DNA of 64,000 bases from Oscillibacter hominis (GCF_014334055.1 NZ_CP060490.1:2542001-2606000); one strand, 5' to 3'; numbered from the stretch's first letter, positions 52,135 to 61,144 are shown. Numbers and translations are program-made. The notes: generated from the letters alone by a model not told the origin.

Positions 52135-52524
52135 ATGGAGTGGCAATTTCGAAACGACGCCCCTATCTATACCCAGCTGATCAGCCAGATCACGCAGGGG
52201 ATTGTGTCGGGCTCCTTCCCGGCGGGGGAGCGGCTGCCATCGGTGCGGGACCTGGCCACGGAGGCCCGGGTCAACCCCAACACCATGCAGCGGGCGCTGA
52301 CAGAGCTGGAGCGGGACGGTTTGGTGTACAGCCAGCGGACCGCGGGCAGATTTGTGACGGAGGATAAGAAAATGATTGAAACGGCGAAGCGCGCCCTGGC
52401 GGAGGGCCATATTCAGCGCTTTTTGGAGGCCATGGAACGGCTGGGCTATGGCCGTGAGGAGATTGTATCACTGGTGAGAGACAGTGCAAAGGAGGAGAGA
52501 GGCCATGTCGATCTTAGCGTGTAA
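52135..52524 (+). CDS. GntR family regulator, YtrA subfamily
   Basis: 129 residues: short winged-helix regulator (PIYTQLISQITQGIVSGSFPAGERLPSVRDLA, then NPNTMQRALTELERDGLV) with a brief C-terminal helical part. YtrA-type regulators commonly repress their own ABC transporter operon. It overlaps the ATPase gene by 20 bases. Confidence 0.93.
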   Translation: MEWQFRNDAPIYTQLISQITQGIVSGSFPAGERLPSVRDLATEARVNPNTMQRALTELERDGLVYSQRTAGRFVTEDKKMIETAKRALAEGHIQRFLEAMERLGYGREEIVSLVRDSAKEERGHVDLSV

Positions 52525-53200
52525 GGATTTGAGCAAGAACTACGGCGCCGTCCCGGCGCTGAACCACGTGAACCTGACGGTGGAGGCGGGCCGGATCGTG
52601 GGGCTGTTGGGGCCCAACGGCAGCGGCAAGACCACGCTGATCAAGCTGGCCAACGGCCTGCTGACGCCAAGCGAAGGGGAGCTTCTGGTCTGTGACGAGC
52701 GGCCCGGCAGGATCACCCACTCCCTGGTCTCCTATCTGCCGGAGCGCACCTGCATCCCGCTGTGGATGAGCACGCAGCAGCTGCTGGACTTCTACAAGGA
52801 CTTTTACCCCGACTTCCGCCGTGAGGCGGCCATGGAGATGCTCCAGCACCTGGGCATCCGCATGAACCAGCGCATCAAGCAGATGTCCAAGGGCACCCGG
52901 GAAAAGGTGCAGCTGATCATGGTCATGAGCCGCCAGGCCAGCCTCTACCTGCTGGATGAGCCCATCGGCGGCGTGGACCCCGCCACCCGGGATTACATCC
53001 TCAACACCATCATCGGCAACTACAGCCCCGATGCGGCGGTGGTGATCTCCACCCATCTCATTGCGGATGTGGAGAAGGTGCTGGACGACGTGATCTTTAT
53101 CAATCAGGGCCAAGTGGTGCTGCAATCCTCTGTGGACGAGATCCGGGAGCGCAACAACATGAGTGTGGACGCCCTGTTCCGGGAGGTATTCAAATGTTAG
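52505..53200 (+). CDS. ABC transporter ATP-binding protein
   Basis: 231 residues from the ATG at 52505 (GGAGG site inside the GntR gene). Walker A GPNGSGKTT (about 37-45), Walker B LYLLDEPIGGVD. The usual LSGGxxQ signature is SKGTREKVQ, as in YtrB/EcsA-like exporters that are controlled by YtrA-type regulators. Confidence 0.93.
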   Translation: MSILACKDLSKNYGAVPALNHVNLTVEAGRIVGLLGPNGSGKTTLIKLANGLLTPSEGELLVCDERPGRITHSLVSYLPERTCIPLWMSTQQLLDFYKDFYPDFRREAAMEMLQHLGIRMNQRIKQMSKGTREKVQLIMVMSRQASLYLLDEPIGGVDPATRDYILNTIIGNYSPDAAVVISTHLIADVEKVLDDVIFINQGQVVLQSSVDEIRERNNMSVDALFREVFKC

Positions 53201-53985
53201 GAAAACTGCTTAAGCACGAATTCCGTGCTACGGGCCGCATTATGGGCCCGCTGTATCTGGTGCTGCTGGCCACGTCCTTCGGCGCCAACGTCTCCATCCG
53301 GCTGATGGAGGGCGCTCAAAGCAGGCTTTTGAATGTGCTGGCGTTTTTGCTGATGATGGCCTTTGTGGTGGCCATCAGCGCGGCCTGCATCATGAGCCTT
53401 GTGCTGATGATCAACCGCTTCCGCACCAACCTGATGGGGGATGAGGGCTATGTGATGTTCACCCTGCCCGCCTCGGTCCACCAGCTGGTGTGGTCCAAAA
53501 TCCTGGTCTCCACCGTGTGGTTTATAGCCACCGGCATCGCGGTGATGCTCTCCTTCTGCATCATGGCCTATCAGGTGGGCATGGTGACGGGCTTTTTGCG
53601 CGAGATTGCCGACATCCTGAGCCAGGTGACCGCCTATTACGCCATCAATGGCGCGGCATTTTTCGCGGAGCTTCTGGCACTGACCCTGGTGGGCTGCGCG
53701 GCCGCCTGCCTTCAGTTCTACGCGGCCATGGCCGTGGGCTACAGCTTTGCCAACCACAAGACGCTTTTGTCCGTGGTGTTCTTCTTTGCCTTCCAGTTTG
53801 TCATGCAGATCTTAGGAACTATGGGGCTCTTCGGCATCGACGATCTGAACCTCTCCTGGGAGCTGAACGGCGTGACCGCCCTGCATGTGGGCATGTCGAT
53901 CGCCATTGTGGCCGTGGCACTCTACGGCGCGGTGTTCTACGTCATCACCACGCTGATGCTGAAAAAGCACCTGAACCTGGAGTAA
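53194..53985 (+). CDS. ABC-2 type permease
   Basis: 263-residue membrane protein with about six helices, overlapping the ATPase gene by 7 bases. DEGYVMFTLPASVHQLVWSKI is a segment often seen in clostridial ABC-2 permeases. The pair probably exports a peptide or senses cell-wall stress. Confidence 0.88.
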   Translation: MLGKLLKHEFRATGRIMGPLYLVLLATSFGANVSIRLMEGAQSRLLNVLAFLLMMAFVVAISAACIMSLVLMINRFRTNLMGDEGYVMFTLPASVHQLVWSKILVSTVWFIATGIAVMLSFCIMAYQVGMVTGFLREIADILSQVTAYYAINGAAFFAELLALTLVGCAAACLQFYAAMAVGYSFANHKTLLSVVFFFAFQFVMQILGTMGLFGIDDLNLSWELNGVTALHVGMSIAIVAVALYGAVFYVITTLMLKKHLNLE

Positions 53986-53995
53986 AAGAGAAACA

Positions 53996-54028
53996 AGAGG
54001 GCCGGCGGGGTTCCGCCGGCCCTCTCTT
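53996..54028. terminator. Terminator between the ABC operon and guaD
   Basis: 13-bp stem AGAGGGCCGGCGG / CCGCCGGCCCTCT with loop GGTT, then T-rich. Confidence 0.9.
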
Positions 54029-54039
54029 TATTTACGCGC

Positions 54040-55302
54040 TTATAAGACCTGCCGCCCATCCGCCCAGACGGCGGTGATGCAGTGCTCCTGGCGGCGGTAG
54101 ACGCAGCGCTCCACCCGCTCCCGGACGCTCAGGGGCCGCACAGAGGGCAGGGCGGAATCCTCCAGCACAATGGCGTGGAGCCTGTCGCCCACGGCAAAGC
54201 CGTTCCCGGCCCCAAACCACCTGTGGCCGGCGGTGGTGCCCAAGTAGAGGGCCTCCTCCACGGTGAGGAAGGGCTCCTGCCACTGGGAGTGGATGCGCCG
54301 GACCTTGGAGGAGCGGATGGTGGAGGCCACCACATCCAGCATGTGGAGCATGGTGCTGCCGGCCATGTCAGAGCCAAGGGCCACCCACACGCCTTCGTCC
54401 AGCATGGTGCGCACCGGGGCAATGCCGGAACACAGCGCCACATTGGAGTCGGCGCAGTGGACGGACAGGACGTTTGCACGGCGCATGGCGTCCCGCTCCT
54501 CCCGGTCGGAGTGGACGCAGTGGGCCATCACCGTGTGGTCCTTCCAAAGACCGAACTTTTCATAGGACTGGTAGTAGCGCGGGCAGTCCGGATGGAGGGA
54601 TCGGACCAGCTCCATCTCCTGTAGGTTTTCGGAGAGGTGGGACTGGACCCGCAGGCCCCGCTCTGCCGCGGTGGCACCCAAAAAGGCCATCAGCTCGTCG
54701 GTGCAGGAGGGGGTGAAGCGGGGGGTGAGGATGGGCGCGATGCCGCGGATGCCCTCGCAGCCTTCCAGCCAGCGCAGTGTCTCCCGGATGGACTCCTCCG
54801 TGGTCTCCTCCAGCACGCCGGGGACTCCGCGGCGGTCCATGTTCACCTTGCCCACATAGCCCGTGATCCCGGCCCGGCTCAGCTCCTCCATCAGGATGAG
54901 GGTGGCGTCGGTGTGGAGGGAGGAAAACATACACACCCGGGTGGTGCCGTTTTCAATCAGCTCCCGGGCCAGCTGGCGGTAGACGGCGCGGGCAAAGTCC
55001 GTGTCCGCAAAGCGGGCCTCTGTCTGGAAGGTGTAGGTCTGAAGCCACTCTAAAAGCGGCAGGTCCATGCCCATGCCCAGCATGGGATACTGGGGCGCGT
55101 GGAGATGCAGGTCCGCAAAGGACTGCATTACGATCCGGCTGCCGTAGTCGATGACCGGACAGGCGGCGTAGCATTGGGGCAGGCGGCTGTGGACGCCCTG
55201 GATGACCCCGTCCTCCAGCACCAGATATCCGCCCTCGGTAATGCGCAGCTCCCCCAGGGCGGGGAAGTCCGCAAGGTTTCCCTTTAAAATTTCAATTGCC
55301 AT
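54040..55302 (-). CDS. guaD: Guanine deaminase-like amidohydrolase
   Basis: Hydrolyses guanine to xanthine and ammonia. 420 residues from the ATG at 55302 (GGAGG site). Amidohydrolase metal ligands: HLH in SFADLHLHAPQYPML (about 68-82), His in QSHLSEN, His in MAHCVHS, Asp in LGSDMAGS. The HAPQYPMLGMGMDLPLLEWL stretch is typical of guanine deaminases. The purine riboswitch-like leader supports the purine assignment. Confidence 0.88.
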   Translation of the reverse strand: MAIEILKGNLADFPALGELRITEGGYLVLEDGVIQGVHSRLPQCYAACPVIDYGSRIVMQSFADLHLHAPQYPMLGMGMDLPLLEWLQTYTFQTEARFADTDFARAVYRQLARELIENGTTRVCMFSSLHTDATLILMEELSRAGITGYVGKVNMDRRGVPGVLEETTEESIRETLRWLEGCEGIRGIAPILTPRFTPSCTDELMAFLGATAAERGLRVQSHLSENLQEMELVRSLHPDCPRYYQSYEKFGLWKDHTVMAHCVHSDREERDAMRRANVLSVHCADSNVALCSGIAPVRTMLDEGVWVALGSDMAGSTMLHMLDVVASTIRSSKVRRIHSQWQEPFLTVEEALYLGTTAGHRWFGAGNGFAVGDRLHAIVLEDSALPSVRPLSVRERVERCVYRRQEHCITAVWADGRQVL

Positions 55303-55323
55303 AGTCGGCCTCCTTTGCATCAA

Positions 55324-55431
55324 AAGAAAATAAGTGCCCGCCCCGGTGTTGAAACGGGGCAGACACTCATAGCGGGAGCCTCAGGCGGCTCCGTAGAAAC
55401 TTTCGCGCCAAGCATGCGAAACTATATGAGT
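55324..55431 (-). ncRNA. Purine riboswitch-like leader with terminator
   Basis: On the - strand: P1 ACTCAT/ATGAGT (55431-55426, 55370-55365), P2 TTTCGC/GCGAAA, junction GTTTCTAC (55400-55393), P3 GGAGCC/GGCTCC, and the junction CGCT before P1 closes. These match the guanine-type aptamer, including the C that pairs with guanine; the base before it is G instead of A. A 12-bp terminator (55366-55355 with 55345-55334) and a T-rich tract follow, sharing two bases with P1. P1 formation would oppose the terminator, so ligand may turn guaD on. Confidence 0.65.
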
Positions 55432-55442
55432 TGATTCCATTA

Positions 55443-55458
55443 TGATATCATGATATCA
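55443..55458. promoter_or_regulatory. Perfect 16-base palindrome in the guaD promoter region
   Basis: TGATATCATGATATCA, just upstream of the aptamer. A - strand TTGCTT and TATCAT pair 16 bases apart overlaps it. Confidence 0.4.
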
Positions 55459-55604
55459 CAAGTTTGGAGAAAAGCAAGGGGGGGAAGCAGCCCAGTTCCG
55501 ACAGAAAAATTGCCTTGAGGAAGAAGGGGTAATATGGTAGTATACAGAATATGCGGGCTGCCTGGATGCGGCGGGCGGCCTCTATGACAGGAAAGGCGGA
55601 TACG

Positions 55605-56132
55605 ATGGCAAAGCTCAGGATTTTGACCCTGTTGTGCGCGGCCATGCTGCTGGCTGGCTGCACATCCAACCAAGAGCCCGGCGGGACGGCATCCACCTCG
55701 GCGGCAGTGCGGCCGACTGATGTTGGACAAGCCGCCGGACAGGATGCGGAATCCGCCGTCAGCGGCGCCGGGGAGGACGCGGGCCAATTCCCGCTGGATG
55801 ATACGGCCTTTATTGGAGAATATCTGGATTCCGATGGGGACGAACCGAACCTTGAGATCGCAAAAGGCGATGACGGCAAGTATATCGTGCAGATCGGGAT
55901 TTTTCGCCTGGCTACCCTGAGTGACGGGATTGGGGAATTGACTGCCGATGGCATGGAATTTACTGCGACCGATCCCTCCGGCGACCCAATCCGCGGCGTC
56001 ATCACGGTAGAGGATCAATCGGCGGTCGTCACGTTCACAGAATCCACTTGGGAGTTTATAGAAACTGGCGCCGTCTTTTCGTATACGAAATCCTCTGATC
56101 GACCGAATATCTGGAGTGCAGCGGCGGGCTAA
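55605..56132 (+). CDS. Small lipoprotein, function unknown
   Basis: 175 residues from the ATG at 55605. Signal peptide MAKLRILTLLCAAMLLAGC with lipobox LAGC, a low-complexity Ala/Gly/Ser spacer (about 20-60), then a beta-rich domain (FIGEYLDSDGDEPNLEIAKG, YIVQIGIFRLATL). I do not recognise the domain beyond a lipocalin-like feel. Confidence 0.75.
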   Translation: MAKLRILTLLCAAMLLAGCTSNQEPGGTASTSAAVRPTDVGQAAGQDAESAVSGAGEDAGQFPLDDTAFIGEYLDSDGDEPNLEIAKGDDGKYIVQIGIFRLATLSDGIGELTADGMEFTATDPSGDPIRGVITVEDQSAVVTFTESTWEFIETGAVFSYTKSSDRPNIWSAAAG

Positions 56133-56339
56133 GGGCGGCAGCCGCTCGTCAAGGCAGGCCCCGCCGTAAAGGACAGCCTAAGCAACCCGCGAAAGACGCG
56201 GTTGGAGGAACGCTTTGCACGGGAGGCCTTGAAAAGCAAAACGGGGTATAATACAATCAAAGCGGTATTGCCGCAATGCGGAAGGCCCGAAAATTGTCCG
56301 CCCGCTTGGGCGGATGCAGAAGATAAGGAGGGACTGTGA

Positions 56340-56672
56340 ATGACAGGTCCTATGAAAAACATCCCCAAGGCAGAGGTGGTCCGTCTGAGAGACCAGGTGG
56401 CCTATCAGGAGGGGCAGGTGGTCAGCCGGACCCTGGCTCAGAACCAGGCGGTCAGCGTAACGCTGTTCTCCTTTGATAAGGGAGAGGAGATCAGCACCCA
56501 CGAGTCCGGCGGCGACGCCTTTGTCACATGCCTGGACGGCGTGGGCCGGATCACCATTGACGGCCAGGAGCACCTCCTCCACGAGGGGGAGTCCATTGTG
56601 ATGCCCGCCAAACATCCCCATGCGGTCTACGGGGAAGAGAAGTTCAAGATGCTGCTGGTGGTGGTGTTTTAA
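56340..56672 (+). CDS. Cupin domain protein
   Basis: 110 residues, one small cupin barrel. Metal-binding motifs: GEEISTHESGGDAFVTCLDG and GESIVMPAKHPHAV. AAGGAGGG site. Single-cupin proteins of this size bind metal or small ligands; no specific role can be given. Followed 25 bases later by an acetyltransferase gene. Confidence 0.85.
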   Translation: MTGPMKNIPKAEVVRLRDQVAYQEGQVVSRTLAQNQAVSVTLFSFDKGEEISTHESGGDAFVTCLDGVGRITIDGQEHLLHEGESIVMPAKHPHAVYGEEKFKMLLVVVF

Positions 56673-56697
56673 CCGCCCTGGGAAAGGAACCGAAAAA

Positions 56698-57228
56698 ATG
56701 GAATGGATTCGCCACACCAATATGGACGAGGCATCCTTTGCGCCGGCCTTTGCCCTCTATGAACAGAGCTTTCCCCTCCATGAACAGCGCTTCGCCGCCC
56801 ATCAGGCTCAGGCCATGGGCGATCCAAGGTTTTTCTGCGAAAGCGTGTGGGAAAACGGTGAGCTGCTGGCCCTGCTGTTCTCCTGGCGGCTGGAGGATAT
56901 TTGCTATGTGGAGCACTATGCGGTGAACTCCTCCCTGCGGGGCGGCGGCCTGGGCTCTCAGATCCTCCGGGAGTTCTGCCAAAGGGAGGGGAAGGTGGTT
57001 TTGGAGATCGACCCGCTGGTGGACGAGATCTCCCGCCGCCGCAAGGGGTTTTATGAGCGGCTTGGCTTTTGCGCCAACCCCTGGCCCCATGCCCATCCGC
57101 CCTACCGCAAGGCAAACGCGCCCCATGAGCTGATCGTCATGAGCTGGCCCCGGGAGCTGAGCCGGGAGGAATATGGCCGGTTCTACCGCGCCCTGGCCCG
57201 GGAGGTCATGGCCTACGCCGAACACTGA
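56698..57228 (+). CDS. GNAT family N-acetyltransferase
   Basis: 176 residues from the ATG at 56698 (GGAAAGGA site). The acetyl-CoA motif A is VEHYAVNSSLRGGGLGSQILREF (about 76-98), followed by VLEIDPLVD and RRKGFYERLGF. Substrate unknown. Confidence 0.85.
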   Translation: MEWIRHTNMDEASFAPAFALYEQSFPLHEQRFAAHQAQAMGDPRFFCESVWENGELLALLFSWRLEDICYVEHYAVNSSLRGGGLGSQILREFCQREGKVVLEIDPLVDEISRRRKGFYERLGFCANPWPHAHPPYRKANAPHELIVMSWPRELSREEYGRFYRALAREVMAYAEH

Positions 57229-57233
57229 TAAAT

Positions 57234-57275
57234 AAGCGGGACGCCCCCATTGGGAGGCGTCCCGCTTGGCTTTTT
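57234..57275. terminator. Bidirectional terminator
   Basis: 12-bp stem AAGCGGGACGCC / GGCGTCCCGCTT, T run after it; between the GNAT gene (+) and cinA (-). Confidence 0.88.
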
Positions 57276-57276
57276 A

Positions 57277-58530
57277 CTACAGGGGCAGGCCGGTGAGATA
57301 GCGGCGCAGCAGGTCAAAGGCCACGTTGGAGGCGTTGCCCCGGATGCGGTCCCGGCGCTTCGCGCCATAGGAGAGGGCCTTGCACCACACGCCGTCGGGC
57401 GCGGCCAGGCCCACGAACACGGTGCCCACCTCGTTGCCCCGCTCGTCCTTGTCCGGCCCGGCCACGCCGGTGACCGAGAGGCCGATGTCCGCCCCGGTGA
57501 CGGCCCGGGCGCCCTCCGCCATGGCCTTTGCCACAGGCTCGGACACGGCGCCGTACGCATCAAGGAGCTGCCGGGGCACCCTTAGGACGTCGGCCTTTAC
57601 CTCGCTCCAGTAGGAGACCACGCCGCCCCGGAACACGGCGGAGGCTCCGGATAGCTCCGTGATCCGCTGGGCGATCATGCCGCCGGTGCAGGATTCGGCG
57701 GTGGCAAAGGTCAAAGAGCGCTCCTTGAGCCGCGCCATGCACACCTCTTCCAGGCTCCCCACGTCCACGCCGTAGATCACGTCCCCAAGGATTCCCCGCA
57801 CCTCCTCCATCACCGGGGCCAGCATGGCCTCCGCCTCCTCTTCGGTGGCGGCCTTGGCCGTGCAGCGCAGCAGCATTTCGCTGCGCTTGGCGTAGGGGGC
57901 CAGGGTGGGGTTGGTGAGCGATTTCATCCGCTCTCGCAGAATCTGCTCCACCTCCGACTCGCCCATGCCGAAAATCCGCAGGTCGTGGGACACGATCACG
58001 TCCCCGGAAAGGCCCTTCAGGTAAGGCACGGCGTGGCGGCGGAACATGAACTCGCACTCATGGGGCGGGCCGGGCAGCATCAGCACGTGGACGCCGCCCT
58101 CGCAGAAGGCGCAGCCCGGGGCGGTTCCGATGGGGTTGTCGAACACGGTGCAGCCCACGGGCAGCATGGCCTGCTGGATGTTGTTCTCGGTCATGGGCTT
58201 GTGGAAGCTGCGCGCAAACATGTCCCGCAGGGTGTCCACGATATCCTGGTGCAGCTCTAACTCCCGGCCGAAGACGCGGCAGATGGTCTGCTTGGTCAGA
58301 TCGTCATAGGTGGGCCCCAGGCCGCCGGTGGTGAGGATGATGTCCGAGCGGCGGCGGGCGGTCTCCAGCGCGGCGGAGAGGCGTTCCGGGTTGTCGCCCA
58401 CCACGGTGTGGTAGTAGACGTTGATGCCCAGGGCGCTCAGCCCCTCCGAGAGGATTTGGGCGTCCAGGTTGGCCACGTTGCCAAGCAGCAGTTCCGTGCC
58501 CACGGCGATCAGTTCAGCGGTATGTGCCAT
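57277..58530 (-). CDS. cinA: CinA family protein (nicotinamide mononucleotide deamidase-type)
   Basis: 417 residues, two domains. The N-terminal half has the MoCF-like fold (AELIAVGTELLLGNVANLDAQILSEGL, TTGGLGPTYDDLT); the C-terminal half is the NMN amidohydrolase domain (TFATAESCTGGMIAQRITE, SVTGVAGPD). AAGGAGATG site. Last gene of a - strand run thiI, small membrane protein, cinA. Confidence 0.95.
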   Translation of the reverse strand: MAHTAELIAVGTELLLGNVANLDAQILSEGLSALGINVYYHTVVGDNPERLSAALETARRRSDIILTTGGLGPTYDDLTKQTICRVFGRELELHQDIVDTLRDMFARSFHKPMTENNIQQAMLPVGCTVFDNPIGTAPGCAFCEGGVHVLMLPGPPHECEFMFRRHAVPYLKGLSGDVIVSHDLRIFGMGESEVEQILRERMKSLTNPTLAPYAKRSEMLLRCTAKAATEEEAEAMLAPVMEEVRGILGDVIYGVDVGSLEEVCMARLKERSLTFATAESCTGGMIAQRITELSGASAVFRGGVVSYWSEVKADVLRVPRQLLDAYGAVSEPVAKAMAEGARAVTGADIGLSVTGVAGPDKDERGNEVGTVFVGLAAPDGVWCKALSYGAKRRDRIRGNASNVAFDLLRRYLTGLPL

Positions 58531-58568
58531 GATTCCATCTCCTTGTTTTTATGGTTCTTGAAAAGCGC

Positions 58569-58739
58569 TTACCGCTTCCGGCCCACGTAGCAGGCCGAGA
58601 CGGCGATGACGGCGCAGAGGTAGATAAGGGCGCTTGTGGTGTAGTCGCCAGGCAGCTTCCGGATGGCGATGCACCCTGCGCACAGCGTTACGATGAACAC
58701 GAAAGCCATGGTGGCCAAGATAAGAAGCCTTTCCTTCAT
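58569..58739 (-). CDS. 56-residue membrane protein, function unknown
   Basis: Short gene whose ATG overlaps the thiI stop (ATGA) with AAGGAG inside the thiI end, so it is almost surely coupled to thiI. Two hydrophobic helices (about 5-26 and 37-52) separated by a short polar loop, and a basic end GRKR. It lies between thiI and cinA. I do not recognise the family. Confidence 0.65.
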   Translation of the reverse strand: MKERLLILATMAFVFIVTLCAGCIAIRKLPGDYTTSALIYLCAVIAVSACYVGRKR

Positions 58740-59947
58740 CCGGTGATTCTCCTTCCGTCCTCGTACTTGATGCGCACCCAGCTGGATTCAGCCATGGCCT
58801 CCGCCACCAGGGCGTCCACGTCCAGGGCGGCTTCCACCTCCCGGACCTCCTCCACGGTGGGCCGGGTGCGGGGATGGCGGGGGGTGAAGACGGTGCAGCA
58901 GTCCTCATAGGGCAGTATGGAGGTGTCGAAGGTGCCGATCTTTCGGGCAATTTGGACGATCTCCTCCTTGTCCATGCCGATGACCGGGCGCAGGATGGGC
59001 AGCGAGACCGCGTCCTCGGTGACGGCCAGGGCCTGCATGGTCTGGCTGGCCACCTGGCCCAACGACTCGCCGGTGACCAGGGCGTGGGCGCCCACGCGCC
59101 GGGCCACCTGCTGGGCAATGCGCATCATGAAGCGGCGCATAATCAGCGTAAAGTACTCCTCCGGGCAGCCGCGGCGGATTTCCTCCTGGATGTGGGTGAA
59201 GGGCACCAGATGCACCACCAGCCGCCCCGTCCACGGCGTCAGCAGCCGCGCCAGCTCCAGCACCTTGTCCCGGGCCGCGTCGGATGTGTAAGGCGGGCTG
59301 ATGAAGTGGACCATCTCCAGCTGGCAGCCCCGCTTGGCCATCATGTAGGAGGAGACAGGGGAGTCGATGCCGCCGGAGAGCAGCGAAACGGCCGTGCCGC
59401 CCATGCCGATGGGCAGGCCGCCCGCGCCGCTCTCAGCCGGGGCGTGGACATAGGCCGCGTTTTCCCGGATTTCCACGTAGACGGTGAGGTCCGGGCTGTG
59501 GACGTCCACGCTCAGGTGGGGGAAGGCGTCGTGGAGCTCGCCGCCCACCCACTGGCTCAGCTGGATGGAGGTCATGGGGAAGCGCTTATCCGCCCGCTTG
59601 GTCTCCACCTTAAAGCTCTTTGCCTGGCGCAGCGCGTCGCCAAGATAGGTCTTGGCTGCTGCGAGCACCGCTTCCTTGCTTTTTTCGCAGGGCATGGCCC
59701 GGGCCACGGCGATGACGCCGAACACCTGCCGGCAGGCGGCATAGGCGCCCTCTAAGTCGCACTCCGCCTCCAACGGCTCCACATAAATGGTGCTCTGGCG
59801 GGAGTAGACGTTGAATTTGCCGCAGTTGCGTACCCGGCGGCGGACGTTGGACAGGAGCTTATCCTCAAAGCTGCGGCGGTTGAGCCCCTTGAGCACCACC
59901 TCACCCAATTTTAAAAGAAACATTTCCCGGGCGGCCGTATCGTTCAT
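58736..59947 (-). CDS. thiI: tRNA 4-thiouridine synthase ThiI
   Basis: Sulfur transfer for 4-thiouridine in tRNA and possibly thiazole. 403 residues from the ATG at 59947 (GGAGGGG site); the open frame runs far upstream but without fitting sequence. N-terminal ferredoxin-like/THUMP region (to about 165), PP-loop LSGGIDSPVSSYMM near 185, and C-terminal YEDCCTVFTPRHPRTRP. No rhodanese domain, as in other Firmicutes. Confidence 0.94.
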   Translation of the reverse strand: MNDTAAREMFLLKLGEVVLKGLNRRSFEDKLLSNVRRRVRNCGKFNVYSRQSTIYVEPLEAECDLEGAYAACRQVFGVIAVARAMPCEKSKEAVLAAAKTYLGDALRQAKSFKVETKRADKRFPMTSIQLSQWVGGELHDAFPHLSVDVHSPDLTVYVEIRENAAYVHAPAESGAGGLPIGMGGTAVSLLSGGIDSPVSSYMMAKRGCQLEMVHFISPPYTSDAARDKVLELARLLTPWTGRLVVHLVPFTHIQEEIRRGCPEEYFTLIMRRFMMRIAQQVARRVGAHALVTGESLGQVASQTMQALAVTEDAVSLPILRPVIGMDKEEIVQIARKIGTFDTSILPYEDCCTVFTPRHPRTRPTVEEVREVEAALDVDALVAEAMAESSWVRIKYEDGRRITG

Positions 59948-59989
59948 AAAACCCCTCCATGCGCACTTGGGCGCGAAAATAGAAAGTAT

Positions 59990-60067
59990 CCATCCGACCG
60001 CTTCCGAGGCCGCGGCGCGGCCAGGCGATCGGATGGTATGGGAATCCAAATACTTAAGTTCATTATA
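59990..60067 (-). promoter_or_regulatory. thiI promoter and structured leader
   Basis: TATAAT (60067-60062 on the - strand) starts a leader that folds into a 12-bp stem (60036-60025 with 60001-59990, one G-U pair) enclosing an inner GGCCGC/GCGGCC hairpin. No known riboswitch motif is recognised. Confidence 0.5.
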
Positions 60068-60184
60068 TCGCATTTTTCCCTGGATAAAAAGGGGGAGCTT
60101 TGATTTTGCCGCATTGCACTTGCCTTTTTTCATGCTCTGCCATAAGATAGAAGGGGCGGGAACCGCCGGGAGAGGGAGGAGCCT

Positions 60185-61144
60185 ATGAAAAAGGGATATG
60201 TATTCATTGCCATTGCCACGGTTTTGTTTTCCACCATGGAGATCGCGCTGAAGACGGTCTCCGGTGTATTCAACCCGTTGCAGATGACCTTCAGCCGCTT
60301 TTTCATCGGCGGCCTTATTTTGCTGCCCTTTGCCTTCAGGGCCCTGAAAAACAGGGGCATCACCCTGAGGTGGAAGGACCTGACGCCCTTTGTGGGCATC
60401 GGCTTTGTGGGCATGACGGTAAGCATGACCCTTTACCAGCTGGCGGTCACCCGGACGGAGGCGTCGGTGGTGGCGGTGCTCTTTTCCAGCAACCCGCTGT
60501 TCGTGCTGCTTTTTGCGTATCTTCTGTTGGGCGAGCCCATTTACAGGCGGAACCTCCTGGCCCTGGCATTGGAGATCGCCGGCATCCTCTTTGTCATCGA
60601 CCCCATCCACATGGAGCTCTCCCCCTCGGGCGTGGTTTTGACGCTGCTGGCCTGCTTGACCTTTGCCCTCTACGGCGTCATGGGCAAGCGCCAGAGCCAG
60701 CGCTACGGCGGGACGGTCAACGCTTGCTTCAGCTTCCTGTTCGGCAGCCTGGAGCTGATGGCCCTGTCGCTGCTGACCCACCTCGGCCCCGTGGCGGACG
60801 CCATGGAGCGGCTGGGGCTGGACATGTTTGCCCGCATCCCCTTTTTCGCCGGCCACTCGGCCGCCACGCTGCCCACCTTCCTCTATGTCAGCGTGTGCGT
60901 CACTGGCGTTGGCTTTTGCAGCTACTTTTTGGCCATGGAGTACGCGCCGGCCAACACGGTGTCACTGGTGTTTTTCTTCAAGCCCATCCTGGCGCCCATC
61001 CTGGCCCTTCTCATCCTGAATGAGCAGATCGCGCCCAACCGCTGGATCGGCATTGCGCTGATGCTGGCCGGGTCGCTGGCAAATCTGCTGCCGCCTCTGC
61101 TGGATCAGCGCCGCGAGGCGGGGAAACAGGCGCAGGGCCAATGA
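60185..61144 (+). CDS. EamA/DMT family transporter
   Basis: 319 residues, ten membrane helices in two EamA repeats (first about 3-135, second about 150-300; VSLVFFFKPILAPILALLILNE in the second). GGGAGGAG site. Drug/metabolite exporter family; substrate unknown. Single gene. Confidence 0.9.
   Translation: MKKGYVFIAIATVLFSTMEIALKTVSGVFNPLQMTFSRFFIGGLILLPFAFRALKNRGITLRWKDLTPFVGIGFVGMTVSMTLYQLAVTRTEASVVAVLFSSNPLFVLLFAYLLLGEPIYRRNLLALALEIAGILFVIDPIHMELSPSGVVLTLLACLTFALYGVMGKRQSQRYGGTVNACFSFLFGSLELMALSLLTHLGPVADAMERLGLDMFARIPFFAGHSAATLPTFLYVSVCVTGVGFCSYFLAMEYAPANTVSLVFFFKPILAPILALLILNEQIAPNRWIGIALMLAGSLANLLPPLLDQRREAGKQAQGQ

Noticed and set aside
59948..60856. In-frame extension that would make thiI a 706-residue protein
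   Set aside because: The extension crosses the thiI promoter and leader and the opposite EamA gene; ThiI proper begins at 59947 with a strong ribosome site.
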